The notes under the pieces were generated by a model. It searched no databases, was not told where the DNA came from, and saw only the letters and a program-made list of their open reading frames with translations. The position numbers were made by a program, and so were the translations under genes. This document shows, piece by piece, positions 1 through 6,365 of a stretch of DNA of 10,863 nucleotides. The stretch's first letter is position 1; each line of letters begins with the position of its first letter. This DNA comes from WHSM01 sp050701695 (GTDB lineage Bacteria > Actinomycetota > Actinomycetes > Mycobacteriales > Micromonosporaceae). The DNA lies in the NCBI GenBank assembly GCA_050701695.1, contig JBOGDE010000194.1, forward strand, positions 1 to 10,863, given 5' to 3'.

Positions 1-200
1 GCCCCGGCCGCGGCCGTGGACGACGCGGCGACCGCGAGCGCCGGCCCCGCGGCCAGGCTCACCGTCGCGCCCCGGTGGTTGACCCGCTCCAGCTCGGCCC
101 CCGCCGGGGAGGTACGCAGCGCCGCCAGCGCGGTACGCGCCAGCGCCCCGCCGGCAGCCGCCAGCAGCGCCGTCTTGACACTGTTGCCCAGCAAGCTCAC
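1..200 (-). CDS. Membrane protein, possibly MraY/WecA-like glycosyl-phosphate transferase (N-terminal part only)
   Basis: This gene enters at GTG 200 and runs off the left edge after about 66 codons, so only the amino terminus is visible. The GTG is preferred because GAGGA lies about 6 bases upstream; an in-frame ATG at 230 has no comparable ribosome binding site. Seen in the sequence: a short Ala/Leu-rich helix (residues ~7-28), an Arg/Glu-containing stretch, the motif NHRG (41-44), a Gly-Pro (52-53) and a second Ala-rich hydrophobic start. From memory, actinobacterial polytopic proteins annotated as related to UDP-N-acetylmuramyl-pentapeptide phosphotransferase carry a similar N-terminal T/V-N-H-R-G...GP segment. 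The catalytic Asp-rich loops would lie outside the window, so the function is inferred only. It follows SteB in the same direction, which would suit an envelope role. It could also be an unrelated integral membrane protein. Confidence 0.55.
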   Translation of the reverse strand, partial: MSLLGNSVKTALLAAAGGALARTALAALRTSPAGAELERVNHRGATVSLAAGPALAVAASSTAAAG

Positions 201-280
201 GGCCGTCCTCGCTTCGCTGCGGACGCCCATGAGGCACCTGCGCGCTGTGCCCGATGATTCGCTCGCTGACGCTCGCTCAT
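197..280 (-). CDS. Candidate 27-residue linker ORF between steB and the membrane gene
   Basis: ATG at 280 overlaps the steB stop as ATGA, and its own TGA (199-197) overlaps the GTG start of the next gene as GTGA. The predicted peptide has 27 residues, is rich in Arg, Ala and Ser, has no membrane segment, and starts MSERQRANHR. The precise overlaps at both ends suggest that, if translated, it passes ribosomes from steB to the downstream gene. No function is proposed for the peptide. The same DNA is open in all three minus-strand frames, so the ORF may be incidental to a dispersed repeat. Confidence 0.25.
   Translation of the reverse strand: MSERQRANHRAQRAGASWASAAKRGRP
197..280 (-). repeat. 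Possible dispersed Micromonosporaceae intergenic repeat
   Basis: The stretch between the steB stop and the next start is built of short GAGCGAGCG-type reiterations and is open in every minus-strand frame. One of these frames reads SERIIGHSAQVPHGRPQRSE, which resembles N-terminal extensions I recall in many annotated Micromonosporaceae proteins. Such extensions would arise if the same DNA lay upstream of many genes. This is recollection, not a search. A small hairpin (CGTCC 225-221 with GGACG 208-204) includes part of the ribosome binding site of the downstream gene. There is only one copy in this window. Confidence 0.35.
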
Positions 281-1206
281 GCGGCCGGCTTCGGGATCCG
301 GCCGTCGGCGGCGTCACTGATGCCGTAGTGGCCGACCCTGCGGTCCACCACCCGCTGCACCAGCGCCAGCACCGCCGACAGTTGGCCCACCGAGGTGTTC
401 ACGTTGTCCACGGTGGACACCGACTTGGTCAGCGTCGGGTCTTCCCGTACCGCCGCCACGGCGTTGCCCTCACCGCCGGTACCGGGAGCGGCGACCACCG
501 CGGTGCCCGGCTTGCCGAACTGGCCGATGGTGGTAACCACCGCGGCGTTGCGCTCGGCGGCGTCGGACTCGGTGACCGGCAGGTTGCTGACCATGATCAC
601 CCCGGTCGCGGGCTCGGTGACCTTGCCGTCCAGCTCGATCAGCTTCTCGCTCTGGTAGCCGGTCAGTACGGCGGTACGGTCGGTGGCCGCGACCGCGGGC
701 TGGTGCTGCAGCAGTACGGCGGCCAGCAGCGCCGCCGACGCGGTGACCCCGTCGGCGTCGGCCGGCACCTCGGTCACGGTCGGGGGCAGCAGCCGGGTGG
801 CCAGGTCGCGGGCGTCCTCGCGACTGCCGGGGGCGACGAACCGGTCGGTGAACCGTACGGTGCCGGTGACGCCGGCGTTGGCGAGCTTGAGGTACTCGAC
901 GACCGCGGCGACCGAGTCAGGATCGGCGCCCGGCATCGCGACCACCACGACCTTCTGGCCGGCCAACTTGTTGTCCAGCAGTAGCGGCGCGGCCTCCTTG
1001 ACGTACGCGTCGCGGCTGGCCAGCTCGTCCTCCATGCCGGCGATCTGGTCCCGCAGCTGACCGTTGGACTTCCGCAGCGACTGTGCCTCGCTGTAGAGGT
1101 CCTCGGTGACCGGGCCGTTGAGGGCGGCGGTGCCGAGCACCATGCCGACGGCCAGAGCGAGGAACACGGCGGTCAGGGATACCACGTGGTATCGGAAGTT
1201 GATCAC
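277..1206 (-). CDS. steB: SteB / MctB-family membrane-anchored protein (Rv1698 homologue)
   Basis: This 309-residue protein matches the actinobacterial family annotated either as 'copper transporter' (MctB, Rv1698) or as SteB, the partner of SteA. It starts at GTG 1206, whose G is also the last base of the steA TAG stop (TAGTG), so the two are coupled; a longer in-frame start near 1248 would lie inside steA. Domains seen: the conserved INFRYHVVSL start, one membrane helix (~9-29), a predicted coiled coil (~34-62), and an extracytoplasmic alpha/beta region with the strand VVVVAMPGA. In Corynebacterium, SteA and SteB act together in daughter-cell separation by promoting the peptidoglycan hydrolase RipA. 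The protein contains no cysteine and few methionines, which fits a structural role better than copper handling. Family assignment is firm; the molecular role here is inferred from relatives. Confidence 0.88.
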   Translation of the reverse strand: MINFRYHVVSLTAVFLALAVGMVLGTAALNGPVTEDLYSEAQSLRKSNGQLRDQIAGMEDELASRDAYVKEAAPLLLDNKLAGQKVVVVAMPGADPDSVAAVVEYLKLANAGVTGTVRFTDRFVAPGSREDARDLATRLLPPTVTEVPADADGVTASAALLAAVLLQHQPAVAATDRTAVLTGYQSEKLIELDGKVTEPATGVIMVSNLPVTESDAAERNAAVVTTIGQFGKPGTAVVAAPGTGGEGNAVAAVREDPTLTKSVSTVDNVNTSVGQLSAVLALVQRVVDRRVGHYGISDAADGRIPKPAA

Positions 1207-2384
1207 TAAAACAGCCTCTGTACCTGGAAGATGAGGTTGTCCCACCACTCGGCGAGCACTTCGAGATAGAACCGTCCCACGGTGGAGACCGCCACCGCGG
1301 CGGCCATCGCGGCGAGCGCGGCCAGCACCAGCAGCACCAGCGACGAGGTCGACAGGTTCTGCCGGTAGAGCCGGCTCACCCCTTTGGCGTCCACCAGCTT
1401 GCTCCCCACCCGCAACCGGGTGAGGAACGTCGAGGCCATGCCGCCGCGACCCTTGTCCAGGAACTCCACCAGGGTGGCGTGGGTGCCGACCGCCACGATC
1501 AGGCTCCCGCCCTTCTCGTCGGCGAGCAGCATCGCGATGTCCTCGCTGGTCGCGGCGGCCGGGAAGGTCACCGCCTGCAGCCCCAGCGCCTGCACCCGGG
1601 AGAGCCCGGGGGCGCGGCCGTCGGCGTACGCGTGCACCACGATCTCGGCGCCGCAGCGCAGCACGTCGTCGGAGACCGAATCCATGTCGCCGATGATCAT
1701 GTCTGGTGTGTACCCGGCCTCCACCAGCGCGTCGGCGCCGCCGTCCACGCCGACCAGCACCGGCTTGAACTCCCGGATGTAGGGCCGCAGCACGTCCAGG
1801 TCGGCCTTGTAGTCGTACCCGCGGACCACGATCAGCACGTGCCGCCCGGTCATCCGGGTGGCGATCTCCGGCACGCCGACACCGTCGAGCAGCAGCTCGC
1901 GTTCCTTCTTCAGGTACTCCATGGTGTTGGCGGCGAACGCCTCGAGCTGCACCGAGAGCCCGTCCCGGGCGTTGGCCATCGCCTTGGCGACCGACTCCTC
2001 GTCGTGCCGTACGCCGCTGGCGACCACCTCGTCACCGAGCTGTACGGCACTGCCGTCGACGCGTACCTCGACACCCTCGCGGAGTCGCTGGAAGACCTCT
2101 TCGCCGACGTCGTCGATCAGGACGATCCCGGCGCGTACCAGCACCTCGGGACCGAGGTTGGGGTAGCGGCCGGAGATCGACGGTTTCGCGTTGACCACCG
2201 CGGCGACCTCGCAGGCCACCAGCGCGTCGGCGGCGACCCGGTCGATGTCGACGTGGTTGATCACCGCTATGTCACCGGGTCGCAATCGCCCGGTGAGCCG
2301 CTTGGTACGCCGATCCAGCCGCGCCACGCCGGAGAGGACTCCGGGCTCGGCGACCCGTTGTCGGCGAAGAGTGGGTAAACGCAT
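1206..2384 (-). CDS. steA: SteA-like cytokinetic ring protein with TPK-like domain
   Basis: The protein has 392 residues from ATG 2384. It aligns from memory with M. tuberculosis Rv1697 and corynebacterial SteA. Seen: the N-terminal family block SGRYPNLGPEVLV (71-83), a thiamine-pyrophosphokinase-like segment with DGGAD (214-218) and GDMDS (232-236), a later TSEDIAMLLA block (279-288), one C-terminal membrane helix (~348-369) and a short Trp-rich tail. SteA is a membrane-anchored division-site protein that works with SteB in cell separation; a pyrophosphokinase activity is not established. The start is uncertain: ATG 2384 gives the family-like MRLPTLRR, but the clear purine-rich site (GGAAGG) better suits TTG 2393, three codons upstream, and GTG 2402 is also in frame. 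It is separated from recN by 116 bp and is coupled to steB by TAGTG. Confidence 0.9.
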   Translation of the reverse strand: MRLPTLRRQRVAEPGVLSGVARLDRRTKRLTGRLRPGDIAVINHVDIDRVAADALVACEVAAVVNAKPSISGRYPNLGPEVLVRAGIVLIDDVGEEVFQRLREGVEVRVDGSAVQLGDEVVASGVRHDEESVAKAMANARDGLSVQLEAFAANTMEYLKKERELLLDGVGVPEIATRMTGRHVLIVVRGYDYKADLDVLRPYIREFKPVLVGVDGGADALVEAGYTPDMIIGDMDSVSDDVLRCGAEIVVHAYADGRAPGLSRVQALGLQAVTFPAAATSEDIAMLLADEKGGSLIVAVGTHATLVEFLDKGRGGMASTFLTRLRVGSKLVDAKGVSRLYRQNLSTSSLVLLVLAALAAMAAAVAVSTVGRFYLEVLAEWWDNLIFQVQRLF

Positions 2385-2500
2385 CGAGACCAATACTGAC
2401 ACCTTCCCGTACCCGCACTCTGCCACGACATGCCTGGAAATGGGCCCGGTCACGTCCCGCAGCCCGTCTGGTTAACGCGCCGCAACCCGCGCGGCGACGG
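2385..2500 (-). other. recN-steA intergenic region
   Basis: This 116-bp gap contains a GC hairpin just after the recN stop (CGCCGC 2496-2491 with GCGGCG 2483-2478, 7-base loop) without a U-tract, and the steA ribosome-binding region GGGAAGG. I could not find a convincing -35/-10 pair. An internal promoter or RNA processing point is possible but not shown. Confidence 0.3.
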
Positions 2501-4264
2501 CTACCCGGTGCCCGCCTTCTCCTTCGCCGCCACCGCCAGCAGCTCTTCGGCGTGCGCGACGCCCAGGTCGCTGTCGGGCATCCCGGCGAGCATCCGCGCC
2601 AGCTCCCGGCTGCGGTCTGCGTCCTCCACCACCCGGATCCCGCTGATCGTCACCGCACCGCTGGAGTCCTTCGCCACCAGCAGGTGCCGGTCGGCGAAGG
2701 CCGCCACCTGGGGCAGGTGGGTCACCACGATCACCTGGTGCTGGCGGGCCAGCCGGGCCAGCCGGCGCCCCACCTCGACCGCGGCGCGGCCGCCCACCCC
2801 GGCGTCCACCTCGTCGAAGACCAGCGTCGGCGGGCCACCGGAGCCGGCGAACACCACCTCCACCGCGAGCATCACCCGTGACAGCTCGCCACCGGAGGCG
2901 CCCTTCTGCAGCGGCAGTGCCGGGGCTCCGGGGTTGGCGGTCAACCGCAGCTCGACCTCGTCGGCACCGTCCGGGGTGACCGCGATCGACTCCCCCGCCA
3001 GCTCCAGGGTCGCCGACGCCTTGCCGGCCGGCAGCGGCGCCACCACCGCGGCCACCGTGGCGTGCGGCATCGCCAGCCCGCCCAGCTCCGTGGTCACCGC
3101 GGCGCCGAACTCCCCCGCCGCCCGGGTACGCGATTCGGTCAGCTGCCGCGCCGCCTCGGCGCACTCGGCAGCCAGCCGGTCGCGTTCGGCGGTGAGCGCG
3201 GCGATCGTCTCGTCGGAGGTGTCCAGCTCCGCCAACCGCGCCCGTGCCTGCTCCGCCCAGGCCAGCACGCCGTCGATGTCCTCGGCGTACTTGCGGGTCA
3301 GACCCTTGAGCACCGCCCGCCGCTCCTGCACGGTCGCCAGCCGGGCGGGGTCGGCCTCCAGTACGTCCAGGTAGCTGGTGAGCTCGATCGCCACCTCGCC
3401 GAGCAGGGTGCCCGCCTCGGCGAGCCGGCCGGCGTACTCGCCCAACCGGGCGTCGACGTCGGACTGACCCTCCAGGGTGCGGCGGGCCTCCCCGAGCAGG
3501 GTGCCGGCGTCCACACCGGTGGTCGGGTCGTCCGGGTCGCCGGCGAGCGCCCGGTGCGCGGTCACCACCGCCTGCCGCAGCGACTCGGCGTGCTCCAGCC
3601 GGCGCGCCTCGTCGGCCAGCGCCTGCTCTTCGCCCGGCTCCGGCGCGGCGGTGTCGATCTCGGTAAGCCCGAGCCGCAGCAGGTCGGCCTGCTGCCGGCG
3701 CTCCCGTACGTTCTCGGTGAGGTCGGCCAGGGCCGCCTGGCTGCGCTGCCACTCCTGGTACGCCTGGCGGTACCGGGTCAGCAGCTTCTCGTGATCGGTG
3801 CCGGCGTACCGGTCGAGCGCGGCGCGCTGCTCGGCGGGCTGCAGCAGCCGCAGCTGGTCGGACTGGCCGTGCACCGCGACGGCGTACTCGCCGATCTCTC
3901 CGAGCACGCTGACCGGGACGCCGCGGCCACCGAGGTAGGCCCGGGAGCGTCCCTCCTCGCTGGTCGACCGCAACAGCATCAGCGCGCCGTCCTCGTCGGG
4001 CTCGGCACCCGCCTCCGCCGCCCGCGCGAACACCCTCGCAGCCGCTCCCCGGCCCGACCGCAGCCGACCCTCCACCACCGCGCGCCCGGCGCCGGGCCGG
4101 ATCCGGCCGACGTCGGCACGGCCACCGAAGAGCAGGCCGAGCCCCGCCACCACCATGGTCTTGCCGGCGCCGGTCTCGCCGGTGACCACGGTCAGCCCTT
4201 CGGAGAGCTCCAGCACCGCGTCGTCGATGACCCCAAGTCCGCTTATCCGGAGTTCGGTCAGCAC
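2501..4264 (-). CDS. recN: DNA repair ATPase RecN
   Basis: RecN is an SMC-like ATPase that acts at DNA double-strand breaks, holding ends together during RecA-dependent recombination in the cytoplasm. The 587-residue product is full length for the family. Seen: N-terminal head with Walker A GETGAGKT (29-36), a central Arg/Glu/Ala/Leu-rich coiled-coil arm (~150-370), then the ABC signature SGGELSR (457-463), Walker B TLVFDEVDAG (480-489) and the H-loop VTHLPQVAA (514-522), all typical of RecN. The start is GTG 4264; no good ATG and only a weak ribosome binding site lie nearby, but the first residues MLTELRISGLGVI fit the family. It follows nadK by 85 bp in the same direction, as in many actinobacteria. 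A 6+6 inverted repeat lies in that gap. No frameshift or missing motif was seen. Confidence 0.97.
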   Translation of the reverse strand: MLTELRISGLGVIDDAVLELSEGLTVVTGETGAGKTMVVAGLGLLFGGRADVGRIRPGAGRAVVEGRLRSGRGAAARVFARAAEAGAEPDEDGALMLLRSTSEEGRSRAYLGGRGVPVSVLGEIGEYAVAVHGQSDQLRLLQPAEQRAALDRYAGTDHEKLLTRYRQAYQEWQRSQAALADLTENVRERRQQADLLRLGLTEIDTAAPEPGEEQALADEARRLEHAESLRQAVVTAHRALAGDPDDPTTGVDAGTLLGEARRTLEGQSDVDARLGEYAGRLAEAGTLLGEVAIELTSYLDVLEADPARLATVQERRAVLKGLTRKYAEDIDGVLAWAEQARARLAELDTSDETIAALTAERDRLAAECAEAARQLTESRTRAAGEFGAAVTTELGGLAMPHATVAAVVAPLPAGKASATLELAGESIAVTPDGADEVELRLTANPGAPALPLQKGASGGELSRVMLAVEVVFAGSGGPPTLVFDEVDAGVGGRAAVEVGRRLARLARQHQVIVVTHLPQVAAFADRHLLVAKDSSGAVTISGIRVVEDADRSRELARMLAGMPDSDLGVAHAEELLAVAAKEKAGTG

Positions 4265-4314
4265 AGCTACCAGACCCTACTGGTACGCCGCCCGGGTGGC
4301 ATCGTCCCGCGCCC

Positions 4315-4333
4315 GGTTGTCCACATCACAACC
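4315..4333. promoter_or_regulatory. Inverted repeat upstream of recN, candidate operator
   Basis: GGTTGT-N7-ACAACC is a perfect 6-bp-arm inverted repeat lying about 50 bp before the recN start and just after the nadK stop. It is neither the mycobacterial LexA box (TCGAAC-N4-GTTCGA) nor a clear match to the RecA-independent damage promoter motif (TTGTCRGTG). A TAGGGT -10-like hexamer lies about 11 bases before the recN GTG, but no good -35 accompanies it. The role as a binding site is a guess from position and symmetry. Confidence 0.25.
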
Positions 4334-4349
4334 TCCCCAGGTACGCCGT

Positions 4350-5234
4350 TCAGCGCGCGTTCCCGCGCCAACCCTCCACAGGCAGCCCGAATTTCGCCAC
4401 CAGCCGATCGGTGAACGGCTGCCGTCCCAGCCGTACCACCCGTACCGGAAGTGCACCCCGGCGCACCTCCACCCGGGTGCCGGGGGCGAGCTCGTGCACC
4501 CGGCGGCCGTCGCAGGAGAGCACCGCGAAGTGGGTGTACGGCTCGATGGTGATCGACAGCGTCGAGTCCGGCGCGGTCACCAGCGGCCGGCTGAACAACG
4601 CGTGCGCGCTGACCGGCACCAGCAACAGCGCTTCCACCGCCGGCCACACCACCGGACCGCCAGCCGAGAACGCGTACGCCGTCGAGCCGGTCGGGGTGGC
4701 ACACACCACGCCGTCGCAGCCGTACCGGGACAGCGGCCGGCCGTCGACCTCGACCAGCACCTCCAGCATCCGTTCCCGGTCGCCCTTCTCCACCGCGGCG
4801 TCGTTGAGCGCCCAGGACTCCGCGACGGTACGCCCGTCCTGCTCCACCGTGACGTCGATGGTCAGGCGCTCGTCGACGCTGTACTCGCGGGCCACCACCT
4901 TGCGTACCGCCTGGTCCAGGTCATCGATCTCGGCCTCGGCGAGGAATCCGACCCGGCCCAGGTTGATGCCGAGCAGCGGCGCCCCCACCGGGCGGGCCAG
5001 CTCGGCGGCGCGCAGCAGCGTGCCGTCCCCGCCCAGCGCGAACACGATCTCCACCCCGTCGGCGGCCTTCTCGGCGTCCACGGCGACCGTCTGCGCCACC
5101 CCCAGCTCGCCCGCCTCGTCGGCCAGCACCCGCACCGTGAAGCCGGCGGCGATCAGGTCGTCGGCGACGGTACGCGCGTGCGCCGTGCTGTCCGGCCGGC
5201 CGGTGTGCGTCACCAGCAGCGCCTCGCGTGTCAC
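4350..5234 (-). CDS. nadK: NAD kinase
   Basis: This enzyme phosphorylates NAD to NADP using ATP or polyphosphate and sets the NADPH supply. The 294-residue protein has all the family marks: GGDGT (68-72) for phosphate donor binding, NLGRVGFL (91-98), LND (143-145, in place of the more common NE) and PTGSTAY (181-187) in the NAD-binding domain, with further C-terminal strands ending in the family-like GQ/GLP region. The GTG 5234 start is supported by GGGGTGAGG a few bases upstream. It begins 16 bp after the tlyA stop, so the two are probably co-transcribed. The tlyA-nadK-recN order is a common bacterial arrangement and strengthens the assignments. No anomalies were seen. Confidence 0.97.
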   Translation of the reverse strand: MTREALLVTHTGRPDSTAHARTVADDLIAAGFTVRVLADEAGELGVAQTVAVDAEKAADGVEIVFALGGDGTLLRAAELARPVGAPLLGINLGRVGFLAEAEIDDLDQAVRKVVAREYSVDERLTIDVTVEQDGRTVAESWALNDAAVEKGDRERMLEVLVEVDGRPLSRYGCDGVVCATPTGSTAYAFSAGGPVVWPAVEALLLVPVSAHALFSRPLVTAPDSTLSITIEPYTHFAVLSCDGRRVHELAPGTRVEVRRGALPVRVVRLGRQPFTDRLVAKFGLPVEGWRGNAR

Positions 5235-5250
5235 CGCACCTCACCCCGCT

Positions 5251-6057
5251 TCAACCGACCTCCTCGCGTACCGCCCGGTCCACCTGCTCCGGATCCACCG
5301 GCGGGGCACCGCGGCGCAGCCACAGGAAGAACTCCACATTCCCGGACGGACCCGGCAACGGGCTGACCGTCATTCCGGCGACCCCGAGTCCCATGGTCGC
5401 AGCCGTCTCCGCGACCCCGCGTACCGCCTCGGCCCGTAGCTCCGGCTCGCGTACCACCCCGCCACTGCCGACCTTGCCCCTGCCGACCTCGAACTGCGGC
5501 TTCACCATCACCACCAGGTCCCCGTCGTCGCGGGTGCAGCCGGCGAGCGCGCCCAGCACCAGCCGCAGCGAGATGAACGAGAGGTCGGCCACGGTCAGCT
5601 CGGCCGGCCCGCCGATCTGCTCCGGGGTGAGATCTCGCACATTGGTACGGTCGTGCACCCGCACCCGGGGGTCGGTGCGGATCGACCAGGCCAGCTGCCC
5701 GTATCCGACGTCGACCGCGACCACCTCGGCCGCCCCGGCGCGCAGCAGCACGTCGGTGAAGCCGCCGGTGGAAGCCCCGGCGTCCAGGCAACGCCGCCCG
5801 GTGACCCCCAGCCCGTCCGGTACGAACGCCGCCAGGGCGCCAGCGAGCTTGTGGCCGCCCCGGGAGACGTACTCCACCGTGGTCTCATCACGCGAGACGT
5901 GCACCGCCTCGGCGGCGTCGACCATGCTCGCCGGCTTGGTCGCCACGGAGCCCCGTACCGTGACCCGGCCCGCCTCGATCAGCGTGGCGGCCTGTTCCCG
6001 GGAACGCGCCAGACCCCGGCGTACCAACTCCCGGTCGAGCCGGCTACGACGCGCCAT
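5251..6057 (-). CDS. tlyA: TlyA-type rRNA 2'-O-methyltransferase
   Basis: The 268-residue protein joins an N-terminal S4 RNA-binding domain (~5-60) to a Rossmann SAM-dependent methyltransferase domain (~65-250). In mycobacteria TlyA methylates 16S C1409 and 23S C1920, giving sensitivity to capreomycin and viomycin. Seen: the SAM motif GASTGGFT (94-101) and residues matching the K-D-K-E set (K70, D158 in ADLS, K186 in KPQFEVG, E242 in NVEFF). The N-terminus, MARRSRLDRELVRRGLARSR, aligns without a gap with M. tuberculosis TlyA, suggesting the longer type that modifies both subunits. The interdomain tetrapeptide is VEYV rather than the mycobacterial RAWV. ATG 6057 is chosen by this alignment; GTG 6060 is immediately upstream. 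It starts 11 bp after the preceding small gene. Older names call it a haemolysin. Confidence 0.95.
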   Translation of the reverse strand: MARRSRLDRELVRRGLARSREQAATLIEAGRVTVRGSVATKPASMVDAAEAVHVSRDETTVEYVSRGGHKLAGALAAFVPDGLGVTGRRCLDAGASTGGFTDVLLRAGAAEVVAVDVGYGQLAWSIRTDPRVRVHDRTNVRDLTPEQIGGPAELTVADLSFISLRLVLGALAGCTRDDGDLVVMVKPQFEVGRGKVGSGGVVREPELRAEAVRGVAETAATMGLGVAGMTVSPLPGPSGNVEFFLWLRRGAPPVDPEQVDRAVREEVG

Positions 6058-6068
6058 CACCGTCCACG

Positions 6069-6365
6069 TCAGGCCTCGTCGATGGTGGCCAGGGTGTCCT
6101 GCAACGTACGGTGCACCGCCTCGTACTCAGCCACCTGCTCCGTGCCCGGGCGACCCGCGACGGCGTCCAGCCGCGCCACCGCGGCATCCACCCGGCTGTC
6201 CCCCAGACCGCGCTCCGCGTCGCTCCCGTCCTGACCGGCCGGCTCCTGCCGCTCCTCGGCCGGCTCCTGCCGCTCCTGTGCCAGTTGCGGCTCCTCCGGC
6301 TGCTGCGGCTCTTCGGCCGGCTGAGGCTGCTGCTCGGCCGAGGCCCGCTCCTGCGGTGCGGTCAC
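6069..6365 (-). CDS. Small acidic conserved hypothetical protein
   Basis: The product has 98 residues. Residues 1-47 are low complexity, rich in Glu, Gln and Pro and without hydrophobic segments; residues 55-98 form a likely two-helix unit with alternating Ala/Leu/Val (DAAVARLDAVAG... and EYEAVHRTLQDTLATID). I recall short proteins with this C-terminal pattern just upstream of tlyA in other actinobacteria, roughly where Rv1693 sits in M. tuberculosis. The function is unknown. The GTG start overlaps the previous stop as GTGA, so it is translationally coupled to the phasin-like gene. Its strongly acidic head contrasts with the basic tail of that neighbour, which makes a physical interaction possible, though this is only inference. 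Confidence 0.8.
   Translation of the reverse strand: MTAPQERASAEQQPQPAEEPQQPEEPQLAQERQEPAEERQEPAGQDGSDAERGLGDSRVDAAVARLDAVAGRPGTEQVAEYEAVHRTLQDTLATIDEA

Noticed and set aside
282..304. CGGCCGG-N9-CCGGCCG hairpin at the 3' end of steB as a terminator
   Set aside because: It lies within the last codons before the stop, has no U-tract, and the next gene is coupled by overlapping codons.
16..984. A 322-codon plus-strand frame at the left edge
   Set aside because: It is antisense to SteB, whose conserved INFRYH start, membrane helix and coupling to SteA fix the real strand.
3062..4414. A 450-codon plus-strand open frame opposite recN
   Set aside because: recN on the minus strand has all Walker and signature motifs; the plus frame shows no recognisable domain.
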